Assembly (NCBI RefSeq): GCF_016888005.1
Contig: NZ_JAFDVE010000002.1
Location: 124,001-188,000, forward strand
Direction: 5' to 3'
Source: Phycicoccus sp. CSK15P-2
GTDB lineage: Bacteria; Actinomycetota; Actinomycetes; Actinomycetales; Dermatophilaceae
Length of the DNA stretch: 64,000 bases
The notes beneath the pieces are model-generated. The model ran no database searches. It saw nothing but the letters and a program-made list of their open reading frames with translations, and was not told the origin of the DNA. How positions within the stretch are numbered: position 1 is the stretch's first letter; each line of letters starts with the position of its first letter. Of the stretch, positions 18,438 through 27,175 are shown piece after piece. Position numbers and translations under genes: made by a program.

Positions 18438-18950
18438 ATGTCCGCCGCCGACGAGCATCCATCCACCGGCCACGAGCTGCCGTCGGTCGACGTCGTCGAG
18501 GCCCTCGGGGCGGGCATCGCCGCGGCCGGCGTCGCGTTGCTCCCGGCCCGGGTTTTCGCCGCGCTGCTCGCCACCGAGGACGGCCGGCTCACCTCCGCCG
18601 AGCTGGTCGACCTGCTCGAGGTCAGCCCCGCCGCCGTCTCGGGCGCGGTGAAGTACCTCGGCCAGGTACGGATGATCCGCCGTGAGCGGGAGCGCGGCTC
18701 TCGCCGGGACGTCTACGTCGTCCGGGACGACGCCTGGCACGACGTCCTCATGCAGAAGGACCAGATCTACGCGCCGATGCTCACCGCCCTCGTCGCCGCC
18801 CGGCACTCGGTCGGCGACACCACGCGCGCGGGCGAGCGCATCCAGCTGTCCGTCGAGTTCCTCGAGTTCATCCAGGCCGAGATGGATGCCATCGCCGAGC
18901 GCTGGGAGCGGTACAAGAAGGAGCGCTCGGACCGAGCATCACGCCCGTAG
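18438..18950 (+). CDS. GbsR/MarR-type winged-helix transcriptional regulator
   Basis: A 170-aa protein with a MarR/GbsR-like winged helix. The helix-turn-helix core is about residues 50-75 (L-T-S-A-E-L-V-D-L-L-E-V-S-P-A-A-V-S-G-A), followed by a basic wing (R-R-E-R-E-R-G-S-R-R-D). A C-terminal amphipathic helix of dimerising type covers about 120-165. It is transcribed away from an ABC exporter operon across 53 bp containing both promoters. The simplest reading is a local repressor of the exporter, and probably of itself. The inducer is unknown. Confidence 0.83.
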   Translation: MSAADEHPSTGHELPSVDVVEALGAGIAAAGVALLPARVFAALLATEDGRLTSAELVDLLEVSPAAVSGAVKYLGQVRMIRRERERGSRRDVYVVRDDAWHDVLMQKDQIYAPMLTALVAARHSVGDTTRAGERIQLSVEFLEFIQAEMDAIAERWERYKKERSDRASRP

Positions 18951-18973
18951 CCACGGCCCGAGCGGCACGGCGA

Positions 18974-18979
18974 TAGAAT
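18974..18979 (+). promoter_or_regulatory. -10 box for amidohydrolase gene
   Basis: TAGAAT, five of six consensus bases, lies 10 nt before the ATG at 18990. The transcript would have little or no leader. Confidence 0.45.
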
Positions 18980-18989
18980 CGGCCACCTC

Positions 18990-20204
18990 ATGAACGACGA
19001 TGCCCTTCTCGCTGCCCTCGGCGAGCGCATCGCCTCGCTGTCACCCGAGCTCATCGACCTCCGGCGGGACCTCCACGCCCACCCCGAGCTGTCCCGCGAG
19101 GAGACGCGCACGACCGAGGTCGTCGCTCGACGTCTCGACGCCGCGGGCGTCGCGGTCCGCCTGCTGCCGGGCACCGGCCTGGTCGCCGACCTCGGTGCCC
19201 CCGAGCCCGTGTTCCGTGTCGCGCTGCGCGCCGACATGGATGCCCTGCCGGTCCGCGAGCGCTCCGGGCTGGAGTTCTCCTCGAAGGCCCCGGGCGTCTG
19301 CCACGCGTGCGGGCACGACGTCCACGTGGCCGGCCTGGTCGGCGCGGTGCTCGCGCTCGCCACCGTGCAGGACGTCCTCGTCGAGCGCGGCATCGCCGTG
19401 CGTGCGGTCGTCCAAGCCGCCGAGGAGGTCATGCCGGGGGGCGCGCTCGACGCCATCACCGCCGGAGCGCTCGAGGGCGTCGACACCATCTTCGCCGTCC
19501 ACTGCGACCCGAGCATCGACGCCGGCGAGGTCGGCCTGCGCGAGGGCGCACTCACCGCCGCCGCGGACCAGGTCATCGTCTCGCTGCACGGCCGTGGAGG
19601 TCACACCTCCCGTCCGCAGCTCACCGAGGACCTCGTCTTCGCGCTCGCCAAGGTCGTCACCGACGTCCCGGCCGTGCTCGGGCGCCGGCTCGACCCGCGC
19701 ACCGGCGCGGCGCTCGTCTGGGGCACCGTGCAGGCCGGGCAGGTCGCCAACGTCATCCCGTCGAGCGGCGAGTGCCGCGGCACCCTCCGGATGCTCGACG
19801 CCGAGTCCTGGCTCACCGTCGGGCCGCTGCTCGAGGAGATCGTCCAGGGGGTCGTCCAGCCCTACGGGGTCCAGGCGAAGGTCGAGCGCCGCAAGGGCGT
19901 GCCGCCGGTGGTCAACACGGCCGACGCCATCTCGGCACTGCGGCGGGCCGCACTCGCCAGCCATGTCACCCCGGTCCCCACCGCGCAGTCGCTCGGGGGC
20001 GAGGACTTCTCGTGGTACCTCGACCACTGCACCGGGGCGATGGCCCGGCTCGGCACCCGCACGGCCGGCGGCCCCACGTACGACCTCCACCAGGGTGACC
20101 TCGTCGTCGACGAGAGCGCCGTGGCCCACGCCGCGCGGCTGCTCGCCACGGTCGCGGTGGTCCGCGGCCTGGACGCCCGGCGCGAGGTCGAGGAGGGGCG
20201 ATGA
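18990..20204 (+). CDS. M20-family amidohydrolase (N-acyl-amino-acid hydrolase type)
   Basis: A 404-aa zinc-dependent amidohydrolase of the M20D/hippurate hydrolase group. It has the D-L-H-x-H-P-E-L-S opening near residue 27, a metal-binding A-C-G-H-D-x-H-x-A block near 105-113, and a catalytic E-E near 141-142 in Q-A-A-E-E-V-M-P-G-G-A. The H-G-R-G-G-H dimerisation-domain motif and a C-terminal G-G-E-D-F-S-W metal block also appear. Such enzymes cleave N-acyl or N-carbamoyl amino acids and indole conjugates; the substrate is not evident. Its stop overlaps the cytidine deaminase ATG (ATGA). Confidence 0.88.
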   Translation: MNDDALLAALGERIASLSPELIDLRRDLHAHPELSREETRTTEVVARRLDAAGVAVRLLPGTGLVADLGAPEPVFRVALRADMDALPVRERSGLEFSSKAPGVCHACGHDVHVAGLVGAVLALATVQDVLVERGIAVRAVVQAAEEVMPGGALDAITAGALEGVDTIFAVHCDPSIDAGEVGLREGALTAAADQVIVSLHGRGGHTSRPQLTEDLVFALAKVVTDVPAVLGRRLDPRTGAALVWGTVQAGQVANVIPSSGECRGTLRMLDAESWLTVGPLLEEIVQGVVQPYGVQAKVERRKGVPPVVNTADAISALRRAALASHVTPVPTAQSLGGEDFSWYLDHCTGAMARLGTRTAGGPTYDLHQGDLVVDESAVAHAARLLATVAVVRGLDARREVEEGR

Positions 20205-20608
20205 CCACGCCGGAGGTCGACTGGGGCGCGCTGCACGCCGAGGCCGTCCGGATGACCGAGCGGGCCTACTGCCCGTACAGCGGCTTCCCGGTCGGGGTCG
20301 CGGGGCTCGTCGACGACGGCCGCGTCGTGTCGGGCTGCAACGTCGAGAACGCCGGCTACGGCGTGACGCTGTGCGCCGAGTGCGGGATGGTCTCGTCGCT
20401 GCACGCCACCGGTGGGGGGCGGCTCGTGGCGGTCTGGTGCGTCGACGGCCGCGGCGAGACCCTCATGCCGTGCGGTCGCTGCCGCCAGCTGCTGTGGGAG
20501 AACGGCACCGCCGAGACCCTGCTGCGTACCCCGGAGGGCGACCTCCCGATGCGTCAGGTGCTGCCGCAGGCGTTCGGCGCCGAGGACCTCGAGACCCGCC
20601 GCCCCTGA
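20201..20608 (+). CDS. cdd: Cytidine deaminase
   Basis: A 135-aa homotetrameric-type cytidine deaminase that converts cytidine and deoxycytidine to uridine forms in nucleoside salvage. The zinc site is complete: C-A-E-C near residues 58-61, with catalytic Glu, and P-C-G-R-C near 91-95. The substrate motif N-V-E-N-A-G-Y is near 47-53. Translation is coupled to the upstream amidohydrolase by a 4-nt overlap. Thymidine phosphorylase follows, a common actinobacterial pairing. Confidence 0.94.
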   Translation: MTTPEVDWGALHAEAVRMTERAYCPYSGFPVGVAGLVDDGRVVSGCNVENAGYGVTLCAECGMVSSLHATGGGRLVAVWCVDGRGETLMPCGRCRQLLWENGTAETLLRTPEGDLPMRQVLPQAFGAEDLETRRP

Positions 20609-20662
20609 CGCGTCGCCCCGGGTGCCCGCAGCGTGCCCCGGGCGCGCTCGACACACGAGTTC

Positions 20663-20727
20663 GTCCACGAGACACGCCCTCCGAACCCGTGTCTCGTGGA
20701 CATTTCGGGGTCACCCCGAAATGTCCA
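20663..20727. terminator. Two overlapping hairpins between cdd and deoA
   Basis: Hairpin 1 has perfect 14-bp arms (20663-20676 / 20688-20701, 11-nt loop). Hairpin 2 is a near-perfect palindrome (arms 20697-20711 / 20713-20727). They share 20697-20701, so only one can form completely. The position suits a terminator or attenuator between co-directional genes; the rest of 20609-20782 shows nothing else. Confidence 0.5.
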
Positions 20728-20770
20728 GCGGGGCTGGGGAGGGGTGGCGGGGTGGCCGGCGGATGGCTGC

Positions 20771-20776
20771 CATGAT
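20771..20776 (+). promoter_or_regulatory. Possible leaderless -10 box for deoA
   Basis: CATGAT ends 6 nt before the GTG start of thymidine phosphorylase, which lacks a Shine-Dalgarno. Confidence 0.35.
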
Positions 20777-20782
20777 GACGGG

Positions 20783-22090
<1,308 letters not shown>

Positions 22091-22129
22091 GGGCCTCCAG
22101 GGCGCGGCCGACGACGCCTCCCGGACGCG

Positions 22130-22165
22130 CGGACGCCGCCCGCCGTGAGGGGCGAGCGGCGTCCG
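22130..22165. terminator. Hairpin between convergent deoA and DUF6131 gene
   Basis: Perfect 10-bp GC-rich arms (22130-22139 / 22156-22165) with a 16-nt loop lie between two convergent stop codons. A bidirectional terminator is likely. Confidence 0.5.
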
Positions 22166-22178
22166 GTACCTGCCTGGC

Positions 22179-22334
22179 TCAGAACCAGTGCTTGCGCCCT
22201 CCGATGGCGCGCCCCGTCGACCCGAGGACCGCGAGGACGGCGCCGACGACGACGAGGATGACCCCCAGCGTCGTGAGGATCGAGATGCCGGCGATGAGCC
22301 CGATGACGAGCAGGATGAGGCCGAGGACGATCAC
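22179..22334 (-). CDS. DUF6131-family small membrane protein
   Basis: A 51-aa peptide made of two hydrophobic stretches (about residues 2-20 and 22-40) followed by a short basic tail ending G-R-K-H-W-F. It matches the pattern of DUF6131 proteins, tiny actinobacterial membrane peptides of unknown function. The GTG at 22334 is preceded by a perfect AAGGAG (22342-22347 on the minus strand) at 7 nt, unusually strong for this window and good evidence the peptide is made. Longer frames through this region are antisense to add. Confidence 0.82.
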   Translation of the reverse strand: MIVLGLILLVIGLIAGISILTTLGVILVVVGAVLAVLGSTGRAIGGRKHWF

Positions 22335-22559
22335 GTGGTGTCTCCTTGAGGTGGTGTCACGTCTCTGTCGAGAGTTTGTCCAACGTATCGGGTCTCGGGG
22401 TCGATGGCCAGCCTCCGGTGCAGACGGGATCCGACCGTCCCGCCGGGAGCTGCTCGGGCAGGGCTTCCCCGGCAGAGCTCCACCGGGAGGGCTCGGTAGG
22501 GTCTCCGGTGTGACGCGTACGCCGAGGACCCACCCCCGCCCCGCGGACCGGCGCGCGTG
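22335..22559. promoter_or_regulatory. Divergent intergenic region before add
   Basis: This holds the leader of the small membrane peptide on one strand and the upstream region of adenosine deaminase on the other. TAGGGT at 22497-22502 is a possible -10 for add, with a ~50-nt leader. Nothing else is recognisable. Confidence 0.3.
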
Positions 22560-23648
22560 ATGGCCATCTCCTCCGACATCGTCCGGCGCGTCCCCAAGGC
22601 GCTGCTGCACGACCACCTCGACGGCGGTCTCCGACCGTCGACGGTCGTCGAGCTCGCCGAGTCCGGCGGCTACGCGGGCCTGCCGACCACCGACCCCGAG
22701 GCGCTCGGTACCTGGTTCCGGGACGCCGCCGACTCCGGGTCGCTCGAGCGCTACCTCGAGACCTTCGCGCACACCGTCGCGGTGATGCAGACCGAGGAGC
22801 AGCTGACCCGCGTGGCTCGCGAGTGCGCGCTCGACCTCGCGGCCGACGGCGTCGTCTACGCGGAGTCCCGCTTCGCCCCCGAGCTGCACCTCGCGGGCGG
22901 CCTGCCGCTCGACCGTGTCGTCGACGCCGTCCTCGCCGGGTTCCGCGAGGGTGAGCAGGAGGCCGCCGCGGCCGGCACCCCCATCCGGGTGCGGGCCCTG
23001 CTCACCGCGATGCGGCACGCCGCGAACAGCCGTGAGATCGCCGAGCTGGCCGTCACCTACCGCGACCGCGGCGTCGGGGGCTTCGACATCGCCGGCGCGG
23101 AGGCCGGCTTCCCGCCCACCCGGCACCTCGACGCCTTCGAGTACCTCCGCCGCGAGAACGCGCACTTCACCATCCACGCAGGCGAGGCCTTCGGGCTGCC
23201 GAGCATCTGGGAGGCCATCCAGTGGTGCGGCGCCGACCGGCTCGGGCACGGCGTGCGGATCGTCGACGACGTCGAGCAGGGTGGGGACGGCCGCCCGCTG
23301 CTCGGCCGGCTCGCCGCGTACGTCCGAGACCGCCGCATCCCGCTCGAGATGTGCCCGAGCTCGAACATCCAGACCGGCGCGGCCGAGTCCGTCGCCGGCC
23401 ATCCGATCACCCTCCTCAAGGACCTCCGCTTCCGGGTGACGGTCAACACCGACAACCGGCTCATGAGCGGGACGTCGATGAGCCGCGAGATGCAGCTGCT
23501 CGTCGACGAGGCCGGGTGGACGCTCGAGGACCTGCGGTGGGTGACGACCAACGCGATGAAGTCGGCGTTCCTCCCCTTCGACGAGCGGCTCGACCTCATC
23601 GAGAGCGTCGTCAAGCCGGGCTACGCCGCACTCGGCTCGGCCCGCTGA
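22560..23648 (+). CDS. add: Adenosine deaminase
   Basis: Zinc enzyme that deaminates adenosine/deoxyadenosine to inosine forms; 362 aa. The metal motif H-D-H-L-D-G near residues 17-22 replaces the usual H-x-H-L-D-G faithfully. Also present are the H-A-G-E-A catalytic Glu block near 203-207, G-H-G-V-R-I near 230, and the C-terminal T-V-N-T-D-N-R metal/catalytic Asp region near 296. The ATG at 22560 is directly preceded by an in-frame GTG (22557); the ATG is preferred. Together with cdd, deoA and the 33-39 kb cluster it supplies nucleoside breakdown. Confidence 0.93.
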   Translation: MAISSDIVRRVPKALLHDHLDGGLRPSTVVELAESGGYAGLPTTDPEALGTWFRDAADSGSLERYLETFAHTVAVMQTEEQLTRVARECALDLAADGVVYAESRFAPELHLAGGLPLDRVVDAVLAGFREGEQEAAAAGTPIRVRALLTAMRHAANSREIAELAVTYRDRGVGGFDIAGAEAGFPPTRHLDAFEYLRRENAHFTIHAGEAFGLPSIWEAIQWCGADRLGHGVRIVDDVEQGGDGRPLLGRLAAYVRDRRIPLEMCPSSNIQTGAAESVAGHPITLLKDLRFRVTVNTDNRLMSGTSMSREMQLLVDEAGWTLEDLRWVTTNAMKSAFLPFDERLDLIESVVKPGYAALGSAR

Positions 23649-23692
23649 CGACCGGACGGGCCCGACGGGTCCGACGGGACCGGCCCGACCAC

Positions 23693-24520
23693 TCAGCCCA
23701 GCGGGTCGTCGGCGACGACGCGGGACCGCAGGGCCCGCTCGCGGGCGAGCCGGTCGCCGTCCCGGCGCCGCCGCTCGGCGACCACCGCGGCCAGCACGTA
23801 CTCGCCGTGGAAGCCCGGCGGCGGGGCGGGTGCGACGAACCGCAGCACCTCGCCGAGCAGCTCGGCGCCGATCACCTGGCGGGAGTGCGGGTCGAGCACG
23901 GGCGAGCGCGCGAGGAACTGGCGCACGGAGACGGTCAGCCCTGACGGAAGCGCCGCGACGTCGGCGTTCGCCGCCCAGGCCGCGAGTGGCGGAGGCATCT
24001 GCGGCGGGTACGGCAGGTGCATCCGGGAGCGCTGCGTCACGACGTACGTGCCGGCCGCCATGTCCCCGAGCCGCTTGGACCGGGAGCTGACGACCGACGC
24101 GATGAGCGCGGGGACCCCGGCGAAGAGCGGGAACCAGATCTCGACGAAGCCCACCAGCGCGCGGGCCACGGCGTGCCGCGAGGTGATGGGGCCGCCGTCG
24201 TCACGCACCACCCGCAGCCCGAGGGCCAGCTTGCCGAGCGTCCGGCCCCGGGTCAGGGTCTCGACCGTCGCCGGCAGCCCGACGAGCACGGCCACGACGG
24301 CCACGAGCGTCACCGCGGTGCCGGCTGCCTCCGAGACGTCCGAGACCAGCCAGCCCACGCCCCACGTCACGCCGATGAGGAGGACGACCGCGACGACGAT
24401 GTCGATGAGCCCGCTCGCCGCGCGCACCATGGTCGAGGCCACGGGCAGCTCGACGGCCACGCCCTCACCGGTGACGACGTCCTCGGACGCGTACGCCCGG
24501 TACCCGGTCTCGGTCTCCAC
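23693..24520 (-). CDS. RDD-family membrane protein
   Basis: A 275-aa protein. Residues about 30-160 are an RDD domain with four hydrophobic segments and a conserved T-x-G-R-T-L-G-K-L-x-L-G-L-R-V-V block near 92-107. A soluble C-terminal ~115 residues, rich in Arg and Pro, follows. RDD proteins have no settled function, although some act in ion transport. In actinobacteria they often accompany SpoIIM, MoxR and DUF58 genes, as they do within this window. The GTG at 24520 has a TAGCCT -10 box 7 nt upstream. Confidence 0.85.
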   Translation of the reverse strand: METETGYRAYASEDVVTGEGVAVELPVASTMVRAASGLIDIVVAVVLLIGVTWGVGWLVSDVSEAAGTAVTLVAVVAVLVGLPATVETLTRGRTLGKLALGLRVVRDDGGPITSRHAVARALVGFVEIWFPLFAGVPALIASVVSSRSKRLGDMAAGTYVVTQRSRMHLPYPPQMPPPLAAWAANADVAALPSGLTVSVRQFLARSPVLDPHSRQVIGAELLGEVLRFVAPAPPPGFHGEYVLAAVVAERRRRDGDRLARERALRSRVVADDPLG

Positions 24521-24527
24521 GGAGGCA

Positions 24528-24533
24528 AGGCTA
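24528..24533 (-). promoter_or_regulatory. Leaderless -10 box for the RDD gene
   Basis: TAGCCT on the minus strand ends 7 nt before the GTG start. No Shine-Dalgarno is present. Confidence 0.45.
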
Positions 24534-24581
24534 GCCGGAGCACCCGGTCCGGCACCGGCCCTCGGCCCGACGAGGGTGCGC

Positions 24582-25460
24582 TCAACCCTCTTCGTAGACG
24601 GCCATGGCCTCGACGACCGGCGCGACCGCATTCCGCGTGGAGGTGACCTGCTCGTCGTCCTTCGACGTGGCCGGGCCGGACGCCTCGCCGCCGGTCGTGT
24701 CGAGCAGGACGGCGTTGCCGACCCGGACGAGGCGGAAGAGGTCGGTGGCGATCGCCGGACCGCCCTCGCCCATCGCGTACGCCTTCGACCACAGGAGGCT
24801 GTCGGCGCCCTCGACGGCACCGAGGACCGTGACGGCCTCGCCCTCCGGGCTCCCCGCGCAGGCGTCGACCGTCCGCGCCGTCCAGTCCATCGCCGCCTCG
24901 GCCTCGGCGACGTCGCCGAAGACCATGAGCGTCCGGCTGCGGAAGTCCTCCCCGCCGAGGAAGCGCACCGAGGCGACCGACGCGGCGTCGCCGCCGGTGA
25001 GGATGCGCTGGTCGCACACCATGACCCCCTCGCCGGGGCCGCGCTCCACGACGACCTCCGTGCCGTCCTCGTTGATGTCCGGGTAGCCCACCGCGAGGGG
25101 GATGTCGTCCGCGATGGTCGTGGTCTCCGACGGCTCGGCCTCGGTCGGCGACTCCGACGGGCTCGGGGTCGGCGTGCTCGGGGCGGCGCTCGGGCTCGGG
25201 CTGGGGGTGGCCGTCGCCGACGGGGACGTCGCGGGCAGGGGGGCCGCCTCGTCGCTGCCGGTCAGCAGCACGGCCGAGCCGACGGCGGCGGCAGCCACGA
25301 CGGCGACGAGGCCACCCGCGGCCGCCTGACGACGGCGGCGGCGCCGGTCGCCGAGACCACGCACGGACGCGGCGTCGAGGGCGGGCCAGACGTGGTCGGG
25401 CTGCCGGAGGTCGTCGAGGGCGTCGAGGACGTCGCGCTCACGGGGGTCGAGGTCAGCCAT
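24582..25460 (-). CDS. Membrane-anchored partner of the ECF sigma factor (putative anti-sigma-like protein)
   Basis: A 292-aa single-pass protein. It has a short acidic cytosolic N-terminus (1-40), a basic R-R-R-R-R-R stop before one transmembrane helix (about 47-67), a long Pro/Ser/Thr-rich extracytoplasmic linker (about 70-112), and a C-terminal domain with two Cys residues. This topology and its coupling to the upstream sigma factor gene (8-nt overlap) suggest a regulator of that factor. However, the cytosolic part is too short and lacks a recognisable zinc-binding anti-sigma motif. I therefore infer partnership but not mechanism. Confidence 0.7.
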   Translation of the reverse strand: MADLDPRERDVLDALDDLRQPDHVWPALDAASVRGLGDRRRRRRQAAAGGLVAVVAAAAVGSAVLLTGSDEAAPLPATSPSATATPSPSPSAAPSTPTPSPSESPTEAEPSETTTIADDIPLAVGYPDINEDGTEVVVERGPGEGVMVCDQRILTGGDAASVASVRFLGGEDFRSRTLMVFGDVAEAEAAMDWTARTVDACAGSPEGEAVTVLGAVEGADSLLWSKAYAMGEGGPAIATDLFRLVRVGNAVLLDTTGGEASGPATSKDDEQVTSTRNAVAPVVEAMAVYEEG

Positions 25461-25941
25461 GGTGGGCTCCTTCGTGGAGAAGGGTGGCGAGAGCGGTGCG
25501 GCCGCGCGCGAGGCGGGCCTTGACGGTGCCGACGGGGACGCCGGTCTCGGCGGCGACCTCGGCGACGGGCAGGTCCGCGAGGTGGTGCAGCACGATGGCC
25601 CGCCGCTGCGCCTCCGGCAGGGCCCGCAGTGCCGTGACGACGGCGACCCGGGTCTCGTCCGGCGGTCCCTCATGGGTGGCGAGGCCGAGGGCGCGGTCCG
25701 GGTCACGCCGGCCGCGGACCATCCGGCGCCAGCGCGACACGGCCAGCCGGTAGGCGGTGGTGCGGATCCAGGCGTCCCGCCCGCCGTCCGAGCTGAGGTC
25801 GCGACGGCGGGACCAGGCGCGCACGAACGCCTCCTGGACGCAGTCCGCGGCCTCCTCCCGGTCACCGATCATGGCGTGGATCTGGTGGACGAGGCGGGGA
25901 TACGCCTGGTCGTACCAGGCGTCGAACTCGGCGGGGTCCAT
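25453..25941 (-). CDS. ECF-type RNA polymerase sigma factor (SigE-like family)
   Basis: A 162-aa group 4 sigma factor. Region 2 is about residues 10-75 (D-C-V-Q-E-A-F-V-R-A-W-S-R-R, then W-I-R-T-T-A-Y-R-L-A). Region 4 is about 100-155 (L-P-E-A-Q-R-R-A-I-V-L-H-H, then P-V-G-T-V-K-A-R-L-A-R-G-R recognition helix). The ATG at 25941 is chosen because AGGAG lies 4 nt upstream (25946-25950 minus strand). It is translationally coupled to the membrane protein downstream. No self-recognised promoter could be identified by eye. Confidence 0.9.
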   Translation of the reverse strand: MDPAEFDAWYDQAYPRLVHQIHAMIGDREEAADCVQEAFVRAWSRRRDLSSDGGRDAWIRTTAYRLAVSRWRRMVRGRRDPDRALGLATHEGPPDETRVAVVTALRALPEAQRRAIVLHHLADLPVAEVAAETGVPVGTVKARLARGRTALATLLHEGAHHG

Positions 25942-26044
25942 CACGCTCCTGCAGGCGCTCGGGTGGGGCGGTCTCGACAGGGATACGCTCTCGCGGCCCG
26001 GTCGGTTGCATCCCATCCTGTGCCCGACCGGCGAACGGAGCACC

Positions 26045-26050
26045 TAGGCT
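26045..26050 (+). promoter_or_regulatory. Leaderless -10 box for the SpoIIM-like gene
   Basis: TAGGCT ends 7 nt before the GTG at 26058. Confidence 0.45.
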
Positions 26051-26057
26051 GACGCCC

Positions 26058-27053
26058 GTGGACCTGGACGCGTACGTCGCCGCGCACCTCGCCCAGTGGC
26101 AGCGGCTCGAAGAGCTGGTCGGCCGGCGGCACCTCACGGGGGCGGAGGCCGACGAGCTCATCGACCTCTACCAGCGCGTCTCCACCCACCTGTCGGTCGT
26201 CCGCTCGGCGAGTCCCGACCCGTCCGTCGTCGCCCACCTGTCCTCGCTGCTCGCCCGCGCCCGGCTCTCCGCCGGCGGGCGCCGTTCCACCGCGTGGAGC
26301 GACCTGCGCGGGTTCTTCACGACGACCTTCCCCGCCGCGCTGTACCGGCTGCGCTGGTGGTGGGTCACGACGGCCCTGCTCAACGTCGCCGTCGCGTTCG
26401 GGGTCGGCTGGTACGCCTACCTCCATCCTCGGGTGTGGACCTCGCGGATGACGCCGGAGCAGATCGAGTCCTTCGTCGGCACCGACTTCGAGGGCTACTA
26501 CTCGGAGTACGCACACCTCGACTTCGCGGGCATGGTCTGGACGAACAACGCCTGGGTGGCGGCACTGTGCGTGGCCACCGGCATCCTCGGCCTGCCGGTG
26601 CTCTACATCCTCGTCTCCAACGTCGTCAACGTCGGGATCGCCGGGGCACTCATGGCCTACCACGACCGGACCGGCCTGTTCTTCGGGCTGATCCTGCCGC
26701 ACGGCCTCCTCGAGCTCACGGCCGTGTTCGTCGCCGCCGCGGTCGGCCTGCGGATCTTCTGGTCGTGGGTGAGCCCGGGCCCGCGGCCCCGGCTCGAGTC
26801 GCTCGCGCACGAGGTCCGCTCGGCGATGGCGGTCGTCTTCGGCCTGGCCGTCGTGCTGTTCGTCAGCGGTGTCATCGAGGGGTTCGTCACCCCGTCCGGC
26901 CTGCCCACCTGGGCCCGCATCACGATCGGCGTCGTCGCCGAGCTCGTCTTCGTCCTCTACGTCTTCGTCGTCGGCCGCGCCGCGGCGGCTCGCGGGGCGA
27001 CCGGGGACCTCGACGCGCGGGACGTCGGAGCGCTCGTCCCCGTCGCCGGCTGA
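26058..27053 (+). CDS. Stage II sporulation protein M-like (DUF95) membrane protein
   Basis: A 331-aa protein. A helical cytosolic N-terminal ~95 residues precedes about six transmembrane segments, starting near residue 105. The SpoIIM/DUF95 features include the N-x-x-V-A-L-C-x-x-x-G-I-L-G-L-P block near 175 and an H-G-L-L-E-L motif near 217. Actinobacteria such as this one do not make endospores in the Bacillus manner. In these genomes the family travels with RDD, MoxR and DUF58 genes and its role is unknown. It is leaderless by position and ends at a convergent hairpin. Confidence 0.87.
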   Translation: MDLDAYVAAHLAQWQRLEELVGRRHLTGAEADELIDLYQRVSTHLSVVRSASPDPSVVAHLSSLLARARLSAGGRRSTAWSDLRGFFTTTFPAALYRLRWWWVTTALLNVAVAFGVGWYAYLHPRVWTSRMTPEQIESFVGTDFEGYYSEYAHLDFAGMVWTNNAWVAALCVATGILGLPVLYILVSNVVNVGIAGALMAYHDRTGLFFGLILPHGLLELTAVFVAAAVGLRIFWSWVSPGPRPRLESLAHEVRSAMAVVFGLAVVLFVSGVIEGFVTPSGLPTWARITIGVVAELVFVLYVFVVGRAAAARGATGDLDARDVGALVPVAG

Positions 27054-27086
27054 GTCCTGCCAACCTCCCGTCCCCTTCCCGCCCGA

Positions 27087-27138
27087 GAACGTGGGTGAAC
27101 ACGCCGCCGCGGAAGGTGCGGCGTGTTCACCCACGTTC
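27087..27138. terminator. Perfect 21-bp hairpin between convergent SpoIIM-like and DUF58 genes
   Basis: Arms 27087-27107 and 27118-27138 pair perfectly around a 10-nt loop; two further pairs follow a single mismatch. It lies between convergent stops and probably terminates both. The right arm shares TCACCCACGTTCG with the repeat at 33317. Confidence 0.6.
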
Positions 27139-27175
27139 GCGAAGAGGGGCAGCGCGCAGAGCCAAGAGGGCTCGG

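Noticed and set aside
20663-20727. CRISPR-like repeats
   Set aside because: The repeated segments are inverted, not direct, and there are no spacers.
24582-25460. Calling this a classical zinc-binding anti-sigma factor
   Set aside because: The cytosolic segment is only ~45 residues and lacks the H-x3-C-x2-C motif, so only partnership with the sigma factor is inferred.
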